From positions 33,243,090 to 33,307,089 of the forward strand of contig NC_079217.1 of NCBI RefSeq assembly GCF_029633865.1: DNA of 64,000 nt. Direction: 5' to 3'. The translations under genes and the position numbers were made by a program. Source of the DNA: Lampris incognitus (Eukaryota; Chordata; Actinopteri; Lampriformes; Lampridae). Shown piece by piece: positions 1 through 10,090 of the stretch; position 1 is the stretch's first letter; every line of letters begins with the position of its first letter. The notes under the pieces were generated by a model that saw only the letters and a program-made list of their open reading frames with translations, was not told the origin of the DNA and did not search any database.

Positions 1-474
1 AGAGTGTCAGGAGTGATTTGCGATAGAAGGGTACCAGCAAGAGTTAAAGGGAAGGTTTACAAGATGGATGTGAGACCAGCTATGTTATATGGTTTGGAGA
101 CAGTGGCACTGATGAAAAGACAGGAGGCGGAGCTGGAGGTGGCAGAGTTGAAGATGCTAAGATTTTCATTGGGAGTGATGACGTAGGACAGGATTAGGAA
201 CAATTATATTAGAGGGACCACTCAAGTTGGATGGTTTGGAGACAAAGCAAGAGAGGCAAGATTGAGATGGCTGATTATGGAACTGCCAGGGAAGAAGAAA
301 AGAGGAAGGCCAAAGAGAAGGTTTATGGATATGGTGAGAGAGGACATGCAGGTGGCTGGTGTGACAGAGGAAGATGCAGAGGACAGGAAGTGATGGAAAA
401 GGATGATCCACTGTGGCGACCCCTAATGGGAGCAGCCGAAAGTAGTAGTAGTAGTAGTAGTAGAAGTAGTAGTG
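1..474 (+). mobile_element. RTE/Rex-like LINE, 3' end fragment
   Basis: The first 186 bases encode the C-terminal tail of a non-LTR reverse transcriptase (residues such as [19 protein letters not shown], then [12 protein letters not shown]). After an in-frame stop the sequence continues as a degenerate 3' end with the basic [15 protein letters not shown] region recognisable but frameshifted. The element ends in CTGTGGCGACCCCTAATGGG followed by a (TAG)n tail at 441-474, the usual simple-repeat ending of this group. The same 3' end recurs at 6143-6317 and 40595-40775, so this is a dispersed family. It is 5' truncated by the window edge. Assignment to an RTE-type clade is from protein resemblance; the exact family is not resolved. 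Confidence 0.8.
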
Positions 475-817
475 TCGTGTCAGTTTTTGTTGTAATTTTC
501 TAGAAAATCTGAATAGAAAACCAGAAAGTCAGAGCACATACGTATATAAAAAACTTTAATTCGTAGCAGTACAAAGCTGTTTCGTGCATGGTGCAGTCAT
601 CAGCTGCCAAGTTGACTATACAACAAATAAAAAACCCAGCGAATAAACGCTATGTTGCTTCGTACCACGCACCTAGTTACAGTGCACAGCAACCAATGGG
701 AGGGTAGGAAACTTTTGAAAAGTAATATCAGGAACATTACAACTAATGAGGGAGGGACTGGGGCTCGTTTTGAAAAAGTAAGGGCTTATAGGGCCGGGGC
801 ACTGTTGAAATAGCATA
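475..817. other. Unassigned spacer
   Basis: No credible coding region. The short reading frames are not conserved-looking. Nothing further recognised. Confidence 0.5.
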
Positions 818-1020
818 CTTTTAAAATAGAGCAAAATAAAATAACATCCAGTGGGGTACTTTACATACATCATCTAGTGGAGTGGGTCCAGAGCACAGCC
901 GAAAGACAGGCAAAACATAAAAATACAACATCAAATAATGGTCATCACATGTATATATCATCCAATGGAAGGGGGAGGGGGTGGAATAATAAAGACAAAG
1001 ACTTGTTTGTAATTGCAAAG
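818..1020. repeat. Left inverted arm of Penelope-like element
   Basis: This segment is the reverse complement, with small gaps, of 1959-2143; for example CAAAATAAAATAACATCCA here matches TGGATGTTATTTTATTTTG near 2112. Terminal repeats in inverted arrangement are known for Penelope-like elements. Confidence 0.85.
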
Positions 1021-1246
1021 CAGTTGCATGCCAAATGTTCAGCAAGTTATATCATCTCACAACACAAGCATCATGACCAAGACACATACCCCCTCAATGC
1101 AGCCAAACACCACCATTTGCAACTGCCGTGCTAAGGCATCGTGCACTCTTGAAGGAAAATGTCAGACAGAGGGAGTCATCTACCAGGCATCAGTGACAAG
1201 AGAAGACAACTGCAATGTGGACACTTACATTGGACTAACAGAACGC

Positions 1247-1667
1247 TGTTATGGCTCGCTCACCCCGCGCCGGCAGCCAATTGGCTCGTCAGGGGCGGGC
1301 TTAGTCATCAGGGCTGGGCTTAAGTTTGGTGGCCTCCCACGTGCCTGTTGTCAGTTCGTGTTGTAACCTCTCCGCACCCGCGGTAGCGGCTACTCTCCTC
1401 CCACGGTCCTTTTCTCTACGAACTCATCCCAGTCCTTGGTTCATGTTTTTCCCTTGCAAAGTTTCCCCGTAGAAGTATCCTGCCGTGTTCCCGTTTGGAT
1501 TACCCGCGAGTTTTTTTTCCCCCTTGGACTTTCCGTTTTTTTCCTTGTTGCTCATTGCCTTCCGATGTTTAACTATTTGTACGCGTAAGGAATAAAGTAC
1601 GCCAGTTTTCGGCTAACCCCATCTCTGTCTGGTGTCGTGCGCTTGGGGTCTTCCACAAACCCTAACA
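1247..1667 (+). mobile_element. Solo LTR of a Sushi-like Ty3/Gypsy element
   Basis: A 421-bp LTR starting TGTTATGGCTCG and ending ACCCTAACA, flanked by the 5-bp target-site duplication AACGC (1242-1246 and 1668-1672). The same LTR, interrupted, precedes the Sushi-like gag at 8719-10077, which identifies the family and orientation. AATAAAG near 1590 is the likely poly(A) signal of the LTR. No internal sequence is present, so it arose by LTR-LTR recombination. It disrupts the Penelope GIY-YIG reading frame and is therefore younger than that element. Confidence 0.93.
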
Positions 1668-1958
1668 AACGCTCTTTTAAAATTAGGTTTAACGCCTATA
1701 TGAGTAGCTTCAGGAATGAACAGTCAAGAAATGCAACAGTCTTAAGCCACTACATTTAGTCATGGGTGGACAAGAACATTAGTTACGCTATCCTGTGGAA
1801 AATCCTTACTAAGACAAATGCATATTCAAGTAACAGCAAAAGATGTAACCGATGCTTAGCAGAGAAATATTTTATTATTTGCAAGCCTGATATGTCCACC
1901 TTGAACAGTAGAAACGAATTGGCCACCAGCTGTAGACACAGAAAAAAAACTGCTTTCA

Positions 1959-2143
1959 AATTGCAAATAAGCCCTTGTCTTTATTATTTCGTCCCCCCCC
2001 CCCCTCCATTGGATTATGTACATGTGATGACCGTTATATTTTTATGTTTTGCTTGTCTTTCGGCTGTGCTCCGGACCCACTCCACTAGATGATGTATGTA
2101 AAGTACCCCATTGGATGTTATTTTATTTTGTTCTATTTTAAAG
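1959..2143. repeat. Right inverted arm of Penelope-like element
   Basis: Partner of 818-1020. Contains a poly-C run at 1992-2003 that is a G-rich run in the left arm. Confidence 0.85.
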
Positions 2144-2147
2144 GTAT

Positions 2148-2315
2148 TGTAGCGAATTCGGGGGGGGGGGCAACCACAGGAACTGCCGCAGCCGGGACGT
2201 GAACCCGTGTCTCCCGCTCCGCAAGCGACAACGTTAACCTAGCGGTCAGCGATTTCTCCTGCGGTGCGGGCCATACGTGTTCGCGCCGCTGTGGTTGCCA
2301 TCCGAATTCGCTACA
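2148..2315 (+). repeat. Short terminal-inverted-repeat or LTR-like element with tRNA-like core
   Basis: A 168-bp unit bounded by TGTAGCGAATTCGG and CCGAATTCGCTACA, with a second inverted pair inside (GCAACCACAG / CTGTGGTTGC). On the minus strand the core contains GGTTCACGTCCCGGC, resembling a tRNA B box, behind an A-box-like stretch. Immediately 3' lies TTGGCGTCAGAACTGGGATG, which looks like a retroelement primer-binding site, so the unit could be a very short LTR (TG...CA) instead of a MITE. Both readings are open. Confidence 0.55.
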
Positions 2316-2374
2316 TTGGCGTCAGAACTGGGATGGTGAGACCGTAAGGCCATCGGAAACGTATGCTTACCAAG

Positions 2375-4171
2375 TGAGAGATTTTTAACTTTCCTTGAGC
2401 TAAAAGACCACACAGGAGAAAGCATGGCTGAGATAGTGTTTACCTATCTCACTACAGAGCTTGAAGGTCACTTTAGCGAATGCCGAGGGCAGTCTTACGA
2501 CAGTGTTACTAACATGTCTTGTAGGTACAACGCTATACAGCAAAAAATCATCGAAAAAAAATAAATTCAAGATTTATTCCATGCACTGGTCACTCTTTAA
2601 ATTTAGTGGGCCATTCGTTTGTTTATTGCTGCCTTGATGCAGTGAACTGTTTTGGCATTATCATTGGACTTTATACCTTCTTTTCATCCGCCACAAAGAG
2701 ATGGACAATTCTAAAATCATTTTTGCAACCTCAGTCAGAAGTGCCTAAATATTTGTCAGACACTAGGTGGGAGGCACATGCAAGAGCCACAGAAGCTATT
2801 TTGGATAGTTACAGTGCTATCACTGATGCCCTCAGTCATTTGTACTCTGATGTTAATGGGAAGGGTGATACCAGGCTTTAAGCTAACAATCTTTTGCAGA
2901 AAATGGAAGAACTGGAATTTGTGTTTATGCTGCATTTTTGGATCGTGTGCTAGATCATTTTCACAAGGTCAGCAAAGCCATTCAGAAATCAGAACTGTTA
3001 TTGAGTAGTTGTGCAAGTTTTTACAGTTCACTTCAGGATTTTTTAACCAAATTAGAGAAGATTTTGATGAGCTTGAGCAACAAGCAAAAGCCACATTGGC
3101 AAATGTTAACTACAGAACTATCACAAGGAGACAAAGAGTAAGGAAACAGCAAGGAACTGAAGGAAGTGCACCTGGTCCTGATGCCTTAGATGAGCACTCT
3201 TCAAGAGATAAGTTTAGGATAAAATCCTTTAATCTGACAGCATCTAAGCAAGGTGTTGAACGGTTGATAGAAGCATACCTAGAAGATGTTGATCTGAAAC
3301 TTACTGATTAACTTTTGCACTTTCATTTGTATGTGAGACAAAGCCATAGGCCTACAGAAGAGCACTCTGTCTCGTACAGACCTTTATCAAATTATATACA
3401 AGGAAAAAAAATCAGATGGCCTTCCCTAATGTGGAAGCAATAGTGTTGCTATTTCCTAGCTTAATGGTCACTAACTACTCAGGAGAGAGGTCTTTTTCAA
3501 GACTCAAAAGAATTAAAAATGATTTAACGGCCACAATGTCTCAAGACAGGTTGTCCGCACTGAGCATTCTGTGCATTGAAAGTGACAAACTTAGATGAAC
3601 AAATTTTGATGAATGTTTGGATGATTTTGCTATGAGGAAGGCTAGAAAAAAACATTTTAACCTTACTGTATTTGATGATTGTAGTTTTTTTTAAATTTCT
3701 TAATATGACCGACTGTTTAATGACAACATAAAGTAGGATCTAAAAGTGTCACATTGTCACTGTCAGGTAGTCATGATTATCTTATCAACGTTTTGCAGGT
3801 AATACAATTTTAAGATCAAGGTTTGTTTGTTTTTTTAGAGTTAAAAGAATATAACAGTAAACTTACAATTTCATTTTCCTAAAAATTCCTGTTTATTCCG
3901 CAAAATTTTTACAAAGTTCAGTTATTGCAACAGTAGTTCACAGTGTTAATTTTAACATTTATGTTTTTTTTTTCAATCACTACAGTATTTAAAAATAACA
4001 TCTTATGTCCTTTAGAGGAGGAATGGTGAATTGCGGAATTTTAAACAACTGCCATCATCCTCGGCTTTACTCAGTTTTGTTTATAACACTCTTCCATCTG
4101 AGGGTGAGGGATTGGGAGGGGCCTCACAAGTGGAATAGCCTAGTGCCTCCCTTCATCTAAATCCGGCACTG
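2375..4171 (+). pseudogene. hAT-family transposase relic (ZMYM1-like)
   Basis: Degenerate hAT transposase. Recognisable in order: LKDHTGESMAEIVFTYL (about 2398), the ECRGQSYDSVTNMS block, a CCLDAVNCFGIIIGLYTFF block at 2630-2690, YLSDTRWEAHARATEAIL at 2750, and the C-terminal dimerisation region NYSGERSFSRLKRIKNDL at 3474. Several stops and frame changes separate these blocks. The 3' end is probably the CAGTG-type hAT terminus read on the minus strand, ending at 4171 (..AATCCGGCACTG). The 5' terminus is missing. No longer able to encode a transposase. Confidence 0.8.
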
Positions 4172-4896
4172 GGCACGTGGTCATAATGTTTTGGCTCATT
4201 GCTGTATTTGCACAATTTATTTGCTTTTGATTATGCGTTTCTTTATTTTGTCTGTCCTAGTAATTATATTTTTATAGATTTTTTGGTAATGTTTGTTATT
4301 GTGGCACATCACGTTAGATGCGAGAGTAACAAACCAAGTCAAGTTCCTTCTACAGTCAAACTGAACCAATAAAACTTAATTTGATTCTCATTTTCGCTGA
4401 ATGCAAAACAAGCCTGCAGTGAAAACCTGGAAGAAGAACATGAGATATATCAGATTCTATTTTTCCTGTTGCATGGGGAATGCTGTCTCACCGGTTAGAC
4501 CTCGACAGGTTAAGGTTGTGTTTTTGTTTTGTTTTTGTTTTTTTGTTTTTGTTTTTCCCAACATATTGTTATTGTGTGTGTTTTCAAGACATTTAAGACA
4601 TAGAAAGCATGATAAAATATACAAGACTAGAAAAATGTGAAAAGAGGCTCAAAGACAATCTCAGTGTGGAGTGTTCTTCAAATATAAAACAGGCTAGTAA
4701 AAACAATGTTTAAAGTCATTAGCATCCGGAATCGCACAGTAATACAAATAACATAAACATTTAGCCATTGAATACCTCTCATTACTGTTCTTTCCATGCT
4801 TGACTTCATTCCTCAGTAGAAATGAGGATGCGTGTGTTCACCGTCAGACAATAGACAAGAAAATGCACTAACTGGTTCCAGTATGGAATGTGTTGG
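4172..4896. other. Non-coding upstream region of the Ly6-like gene
   Basis: AT-rich, with a TTTTG-rich low-complexity run at 4516-4556. No supported gene or named repeat. Confidence 0.5.
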
Positions 4897-4904
4897 TATA
4901 AAAG
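4897..4904 (+). promoter_or_regulatory. TATA box of the Ly6-like gene
   Basis: TATAAAAG lies 48 bp upstream of the ATG, placing a start site near 4925-4930 and giving a very short 5' leader, as in many small secreted-protein genes. Confidence 0.75.
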
Positions 4905-4944
4905 CAAAAGGCTGCAGGATTCTTCCTCATAATACCTGGCAAAA

Positions 4945-4995
4945 TGAAGATCCTGCTGCTCGCTGTGCTGGTGGGGCTCCTGTGTAGCACTCAAG
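4945..4995 (+). CDS. Ly6-like exon 1 (signal peptide)
   Basis: ATG in AAAATGAAG context; 51 nt; donor G|GTGAGG. Confidence 0.85.
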
Positions 4996-5523
4996 GTGAG
5001 GAAATTACTCCATTTAGATTTTAAATGATAAAATAGATCAGAATACGAAATAATCTTTCATTAGTGATAACATTTCTCACCTTGATTTTATTTATTTCTC
5101 TGTTGTATTTCTTCTTTTGCTTTAGCAATTTCAGATGTGTTATTTTCGAGTGTGTTATAAATAAAATGTATTGAAAAGCAAAACTTTACGAACTTAAGAG
5201 TTAAAACTTATCATTATTATCATTTTTTTATCGAAACTTTACACTTGTATTGTTTCCTCAAAATGACTAAGCATCAAAACCTGCCTTTTTCCTTCAAATA
5301 TTCGTAAGCTCTTAGTCAGTTGTTAAAGCAGGTGATGAGGTGCTTATCGCGGACGTGTCCCTCTCTGTCTAGTGCACACGCTCAGATGTTTTACTTGTGA
5401 AAGTGATGTGGACTGCAAGACTGCGGTAGAATGCCCACCATCGGCCAACTACTGCAAGACTGTTGTGAATGGTACATTCTATATCTTTTCTGTCTTACAA
5501 TAATACATTTATACAAATATATG

Positions 5524-5567
<44 letters not shown>

Positions 5568-5714
5568 ACTTTTCGCTAAAATGCAATCTAAAAACCACAA
5601 CAGAAGAGTGGTTCAGCAATGTCTATTCCAACAGGTGACACTTTCTCTCGAACCTGTGAGGACACATGCGTTGAAGAGGTGGATGTGACCTGCTGCCAAG
5701 AGGATGACTGTTGA
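4945..5714 (+). CDS. Secreted Ly6/uPAR-type three-finger protein, 3 exons
   Basis: Coding exons are 4945-4995, 5373-5471 and 5635-5714, with GT-AG introns and phase-1 junctions throughout. Exon 1 encodes a signal peptide (MKILLLAVLVGLLCS). Exon 2 starts the mature domain with the LRCFTC motif that opens Ly6 domains. Exon 3 ends ..VTCCQEDDC and stop, matching the CCxxDxC ending of the fold but without the usual final Asn. About 76 residues with ten cysteines in the mature part, so a single LU domain. There is no C-terminal hydrophobic tail for a GPI anchor, so the product should be secreted. The three-exon layout (signal, finger 1-2, finger 3) is the family norm. Ligand unknown; membership of a host Ly6 family is more likely than a venom toxin. 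No homologous neighbour is visible. Confidence 0.85.
5373..5471 (+). CDS. Ly6-like exon 2
   Basis: Acceptor CTGTCTAG; 99 nt; five cysteines; donor AATG|GTACAT. Confidence 0.85.
5525..5562. repeat. (TG)n microsatellite in Ly6-like intron 2
   Basis: About 19 TG units, broken by one CATG at the left edge. Confidence 0.95.
5635..5714 (+). CDS. Ly6-like exon 3
   Basis: Acceptor ATTCCAACAG; 80 nt including TGA; five cysteines including the CC pair. Confidence 0.85.
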
Positions 5715-5886
5715 AACCGAAAGGAAGCATCACAGCATTCTCAACTTTTCCTTTCTGTTAAACCAACAAAATTTTATAAAAGATAATTTTAAGATGTCAC
5801 AAGCCTATAATGTGACATGATCGGAGAAATAGTCTGCCTTTAACTCTTATTGCTTTTGCTTGTACACTTCATTACCCCATGAAAAC

Positions 5887-5892
5887 AATAAA
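5887..5892 (+). terminator. Poly(A) signal of the Ly6-like gene
   Basis: AATAAA 173 bp after the stop codon, followed by an A-rich run with further overlapping AATAAA-like hexamers. Confidence 0.75.
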
Positions 5893-6142
5893 ATAAAAAA
5901 ATAAAAGAAATGAAATGACTCTGAACTGTTTAGGCTTTTATTTCAGTAGCAAAAGAAAGAGTTCTGCTCAAATGAGTTGACTTTTTTTCCCCCCCTATGA
6001 GTCTGCAATAGAAGCAGGGAATAAGCACATAATAATACACACGGGGAAATGAAGAGGACTGGGAAACAGGAGAATGACTTGGCTTATAAAGTGGACCATA
6101 CGCCCCAAAACTGTAAGGATATTTACATGCCATACCTTGCTA

Positions 6143-6317
6143 AGCTGCCAGGAAAGAGGAAGACCAAAGAGGAGGTTTATGGATGTGTTGAGGGAGGACA
6201 TGCAGGTGGCTGGTGTGACAGAGGACGATGCAGAGGACGGGAGGAAATGAAAACGGATGATCAGCTGTGGCGACCCCTAATGGGAGGAGCCGAAAGTAGT
6301 AGTAGTAGTAGTAGTAT
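6143..6317 (+). mobile_element. RTE/Rex-like LINE 3' end fragment
   Basis: Same 3' end as at 300-474: GGAAGACCAAAGAGGAGG, GACATGCAGGTGGCTGG, then CTGTGGCGACCCCTAATGGG and a (TAG)n tail at 6297-6316. Heavily 5' truncated. Confidence 0.85.
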
Positions 6318-7004
6318 ACCTTGCTAACACTCTGAATAACTGCACTTATGTATGTGTGCGCGTGTAAGTATGTATTTATGTACAGATTATACAAAAAACC
6401 TACACACCCCTGAGAAAATGGCAGGTTTTTGTGATGTAAAAAAATGAAACCAAGCTAAATCATGTCAGAACATTTTCTACTTTTAAAAAAAAAATGTAAC
6501 CTATACAAATAAAGGGGAAAACAATCAGCTAGTAGACACTTGCCATCAATTAAAGTGACTGATTAACCCCAAATAAAGTTAAGCTGTTCCTGTAGGGGGT
6601 GAATGCTTGCTGCAAGAGGTAGACAATAAATATTAGGAGAAAGGGATTACAAATAACTTTCATGCTTTGAAACTGCTTGTCAGACAATTTTGAGGGCTAA
6701 AAATTCCATGGGTGCGTAAGAACAAATTTGTCCATGGTAACGATTGATACATGAGGCCCCTGGTCCCTCAAGAAAGTCCTAACGGACTGTTGACCACAGC
6801 ACACTAGCTAACCTAGCCAGGTCGGCTAGCATCAAACCCGAAAAAAATAAGCACACCATCCACTCGCTAACCAACAAAGGACTCCTATTTCATGATCTAC
6901 TGAATGATCGTAAGTTTGATTTTTTTTCTTTAATGCTTGACTGAGACGTGGCAACAACCCAATAACTTTTCACAATTAAATCAACCTATTTCCTCCTGGA
7001 TTTT
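6318..7004. other. AT-rich spacer
   Basis: No supported coding region or recognised repeat. Confidence 0.5.
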
Positions 7005-8330
7005 TTTTCTTTATTGACTAATTGACAACAAGTTGTATACATGTCACATTTGTAAAACATGAATGACTACAGTACAAACTAACATGCCGGGGGGTAGGTA
7101 GGCCGAATAAAAAAAGAAAAATGAAAACAAAACAAAAACATTTAAGACACAACAGCTAGGATCACAATTCATTTACATATATATTTTACAGCGAACGCAT
7201 GCCATTACAGGTTTTTAGGCCTTTTTATTGGCACTAGAATTAATGCTTTTTATGTACTGTTCAAAACCTTTATATAAATAAATAAATAAATAAAAGTGGT
7301 CTTTGGTTTGTAAACTTGCACTTGTGTATATAGAATTTAACTACAATAATCAATAGATTTATGACATATGCTCTTTCTTCAAATTTACTGTCATAGGCAA
7401 AGAATCGGAAAATATACTCATATAACAATGCAAAATCCATGTATAAGGTGTCACTAATACATTTTGAAGCATCTTTCAATAGAGTCCTAGAATATTGACA
7501 ATGTGGAAAAAGATGGGGCACCGTTTCTGGATGAGCTGAGCAAAAAAAGAACAATTTATGTTTATATCGGCCTTAAATTTCTTGAGAAAACGCTTTGCAG
7601 GGCAAAAATTATGTAAAATTTTAAAGGAAACCTCTCTCATCGTATTAGTAATAAAGTAATGACCACACTTTTGACCAAGGACTATCCTTAGCAAAGTTGC
7701 TCCAATAAGTAGTGACATAAGGCTTCGTGACAACCTCACTCTGAAACAAAGAGCGAATAGCGTTCTTATTATTCTTGCAGGATGGTGAGAAACACATTTT
7801 CCCACAAGGGGAATCAGCAGGATTAATCAAAGAAGTATCTTCTTGAACTAAACCCTTGCACAAAATTAAAGAACCATTAGGAATAGCCCCCATTACCAGA
7901 GTAAATTCCTTGATTGTGACAGGAAAATTGAAATGACATTGAAATTCACTGTAGTTCATAAGATGGCCTTCCAGGGTAATCAGTTGACTCTCCAAAAATA
8001 TGTTTCTGTCAAACCAATTCTTCAGGGCGTATCAACACAATTAAGATGGTGTCTCTCCCCAGATTTTTGTATTTATTTCAGAATCTGTCAATCTTTCTGA
8101 CATCATCATTTTTTTAAGAAACTGGACTCCATTATCTTTCCATTTATTTGGGGGATATAAAGCTCATTGCATAGCTAAAGCACATCTGCAAAAGTCAATA
8201 AATGAGAGAGGCTTAGTCCTTCCTGTATTTAGGAACTATTAGTGGGCAGCCAATGCAAGAGTTTTGATTTACCGGCAATGGGGGATTCCCAGATAAGACA
8301 TATCAGAAGGGCTAAGCATTGAAACTACAG
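7005..8330 (-). mobile_element. Tx1/L1-like LINE, ORF2 C-terminal part and 3' tail
   Basis: On the minus strand, three overlapping broken frames give the end of an L1-superfamily ORF2: a region around [16 protein letters not shown] residues (7960), then CGKMCFSPSCKNN and KAFKILHNFCPAKRFLKKF-like residues, then ..[19 protein letters not shown].. and [11 protein letters not shown] near 7290. The same protein region occurs in better order at 46750-47630 on the plus strand. The tail ACAACTTGTTGTCAATTAGTCAATAAAG corresponds to the plus-strand copy's end at 47915-47945. Several frameshifts; 5' truncated. Confidence 0.75.
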
Positions 8331-8519
8331 CAGTAAAAAAACCAACAAAAAAAAAACCTTCCCTTTGTACTCTACTTTTTTTCCAAGACAGAATTCCCTG
8401 ATAAATTGATTGGTAATAATCTTATTCTAAAAAACGCTCTTAGCATTCTGAATCAAATCAGAAATGTTAACAAACTGCCTAATGTCTCAATATACATGCC
8501 TATATGTATTAAGCATTAT

Positions 8520-8718
8520 TTTTTTGCCATCTCAGACTGATGGGGTGTTTGCTGTCTGCAGGGACAGGAGTATTGCGACCCTTGGAGATGTATATATAGA
8601 TAAAAGGTTTGCGTCATTTAATCAGTTGAAAACAAAATTTAACATCCCTAATTCCCACTTATATCATTATCTCCAAATTCTATACTTGACCGTCGGAAGC
8701 AGTCTTTATTGCTCCAGG
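8520..8718 (+). mobile_element. L1-like LINE fragment, opposite orientation
   Basis: Encodes ..ATLGDVYIDKRFASFNQLK.. and NIPNSHLYHYLQI, a motif that in fish L1-like ORF2 proteins lies between the reverse transcriptase and the C-terminal region. It faces the minus-strand LINE piece just upstream and is cut by the LTR at 8719. Confidence 0.6.
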
Positions 8719-10077
8719 TGTTATGGCTCGCCCACCCCGCGCCGTGGCCCGCCCACCCCGCGCCGGCAGCCAATCGGCTCGTCAGGGCCGGGCTTAGTCA
8801 TCAGGGTTGGGCTTAAGTTTGGTGGCCTCCCACGTGCCCATGGTCAGTTCGTGTTGTAACCTCCCCGCACCCGCAGTAGCGGCTACTCTCCTCCCACGGT
8901 CCTTTTCTCTACCAGTGTAACCAGGTTAAAATTAATGTTTTTATTTTATTTTGTTTGAGTATGAAATATAACCAAATCCTGTCTGTGTGCTGTTATTTGT
9001 GTTTACTACATTTTATTTTATGTCATTATTTACTTTTATGTATGTTTTACAACGACCGTCATGTACCTGTACTGTCGCTTTAAGAGAGAGGTCTTGTGGG
9101 TACACGGAAGAGGGAACGCGGGAGAGGCCATTTTTGTTTTGTGGGAGGAGTCTGAAGCAGCGATCGAGCCGAGCCACACGTGTTTCTTGCCGTAGGACAG
9201 TTTTGCTGGTTGAGGAGAACGTAACCTTGAGTATCCCTGTAAGAAGATACTGCAAGCTGTGGGATAAAATACTTGGTTATCCTTTCTTACATCGGAGTCC
9301 CGTGGACGGTTTCTCCTTCTAACGCACACGAGTGAAGTCCGGGCAGTGGTTGAACTTCGACCCCCACGTCCGTAAGAAACACCGCTCCCGCTGGAGGACT
9401 GGACGTTTGTCGAAGGGTTTGAAACCAAAATAAATGGCAAGGTGGGCCAAATAGAGTCCTGTGTGTCCCCCCCCTTCCTTGATCATGATGATGATGATGA
9501 TGATGATGAGAGACTGAGGGCCCCCCACAACACCTGGGGCCCCACCCAACTAGAACACAACGCAGAGCTAATGATGAGAGTGACGGGCGTGCAGCAGGCT
9601 GACCAGCATAGAACAGCATAGGACTGCCCCCGTTACATTGGTGCCGTGACCCTCCTGGATCCTGAGAGTGACATCAGTTGCTCGCCGCGGGAGGCTGCTG
9701 TCGTCATCAAGCCCCAGACGTCCTCAGGTATTTCTATAGACTGTACGCTCATGTTACAGTGGACTGGAGTTGAGCTGTGTGGACACTGGACAGTCATAGC
9801 TGTGGTTACCATGGACTGGGCTGACCAGCATAGAACAGCATAGGACTGCCCCGGTTACACCAGCCCTTGGTTCATGTTTTTCCCTTGCAAGGTTTCCCCG
9901 TGGAAGTATCCTGCCTTGTTCCCGTTTGGATTACCCGCGAGTTTTTTTCCCCCTTGGACTTTCCGTTTTTTCCTTGTCGCTCATTGCCTTCCTATGTTTG
10001 AATAAAGTACGCCAGTTTTCGGCTAACCCCATCTCTGTCTGGTGTCGTGCGCTTGGGGTCTTCCACAAACCCTAACA
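8719..10077 (+). mobile_element. 5' LTR of the Sushi-like Gypsy element, interrupted
   Basis: Begins TGTTATGGCTCG at 8719 and ends CCCTAACA at 10077; removing the nested insertion and one duplicated CCAG leaves about 411 bp, matching the 421-bp solo LTR at 1247. It has an 18-24 bp partial duplication of GCCCGCCCACCCCGCGCCG near its start relative to the solo copy. It precedes the gag start at 10091. Confidence 0.88.
8916..9859 (+). mobile_element. Internally deleted Gypsy LTR-leader remnant nested in an LTR
   Basis: A full LTR (8916-9637, TGTAACCAGG..GTTACA) of the same family as the element at 17749-26055, then the primer site TTGGTGCCGTGACC and about 170 bp of leader, then the last 40-50 bp of an LTR again (..GAACAGCATAGGACTGCCCC). 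Flanked by CCAG duplications (8912-8915, 9860-9863), so the insertion was a complete element whose interior was later removed. The join falls at a shared GGGCTGACCAGC-like stretch. Confidence 0.88.
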
Positions 10078-10090
10078 GTACGAACTGACC

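Larger units (their letters stand above)
818..2143 (+). mobile_element. Penelope-like element, 3' part, split by a solo LTR
   Basis: Two coding blocks on the plus strand (about 1090-1246 and 1673-1960) together cover the C-terminal region of a Penelope-like retroelement, including a GIY-YIG endonuclease: GVIYQASV supplies the GIY-like strand and DTYIGLT the YIG strand, with a Cys-rich stretch (CNCRAKASCTLEGKC) just before. The second block carries the downstream ..RFNAYMSSFRNEQSRNATVLSHYI.. region and is interrupted by a TAG. The whole is framed by inverted arms at 818-1020 and 1959-2143. The reverse transcriptase domain is absent, so the copy is 5' truncated. The LTR insertion lies a few codons after the YIG motif. 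Confidence 0.8.

Noticed and set aside
2180..2250. Functional tRNA gene
   Set aside because: A B-box-like stretch exists but I could not fold a complete cloverleaf; it lies inside a repeat.
4401..4640. 79-codon plus-strand frame before the Ly6-like gene
   Set aside because: Runs into a TTTTG low-complexity tract; no domain and no splice context.
5391..5688. Frames with Cys-Val or Thr-His runs
   Set aside because: They come from the (TG)n microsatellite in the Ly6-like intron 2.
4945..5714. Venom three-finger toxin
   Set aside because: Only the general fold is shared. A host Ly6 protein is the simpler reading in a fish genome.
9287..9619. Histidine-run and isoleucine-run reading frames over (GAT)n in the Gypsy LTRs
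   Set aside because: They are translations of the LTR's GAT microsatellite and recur at each LTR copy; no coding support.
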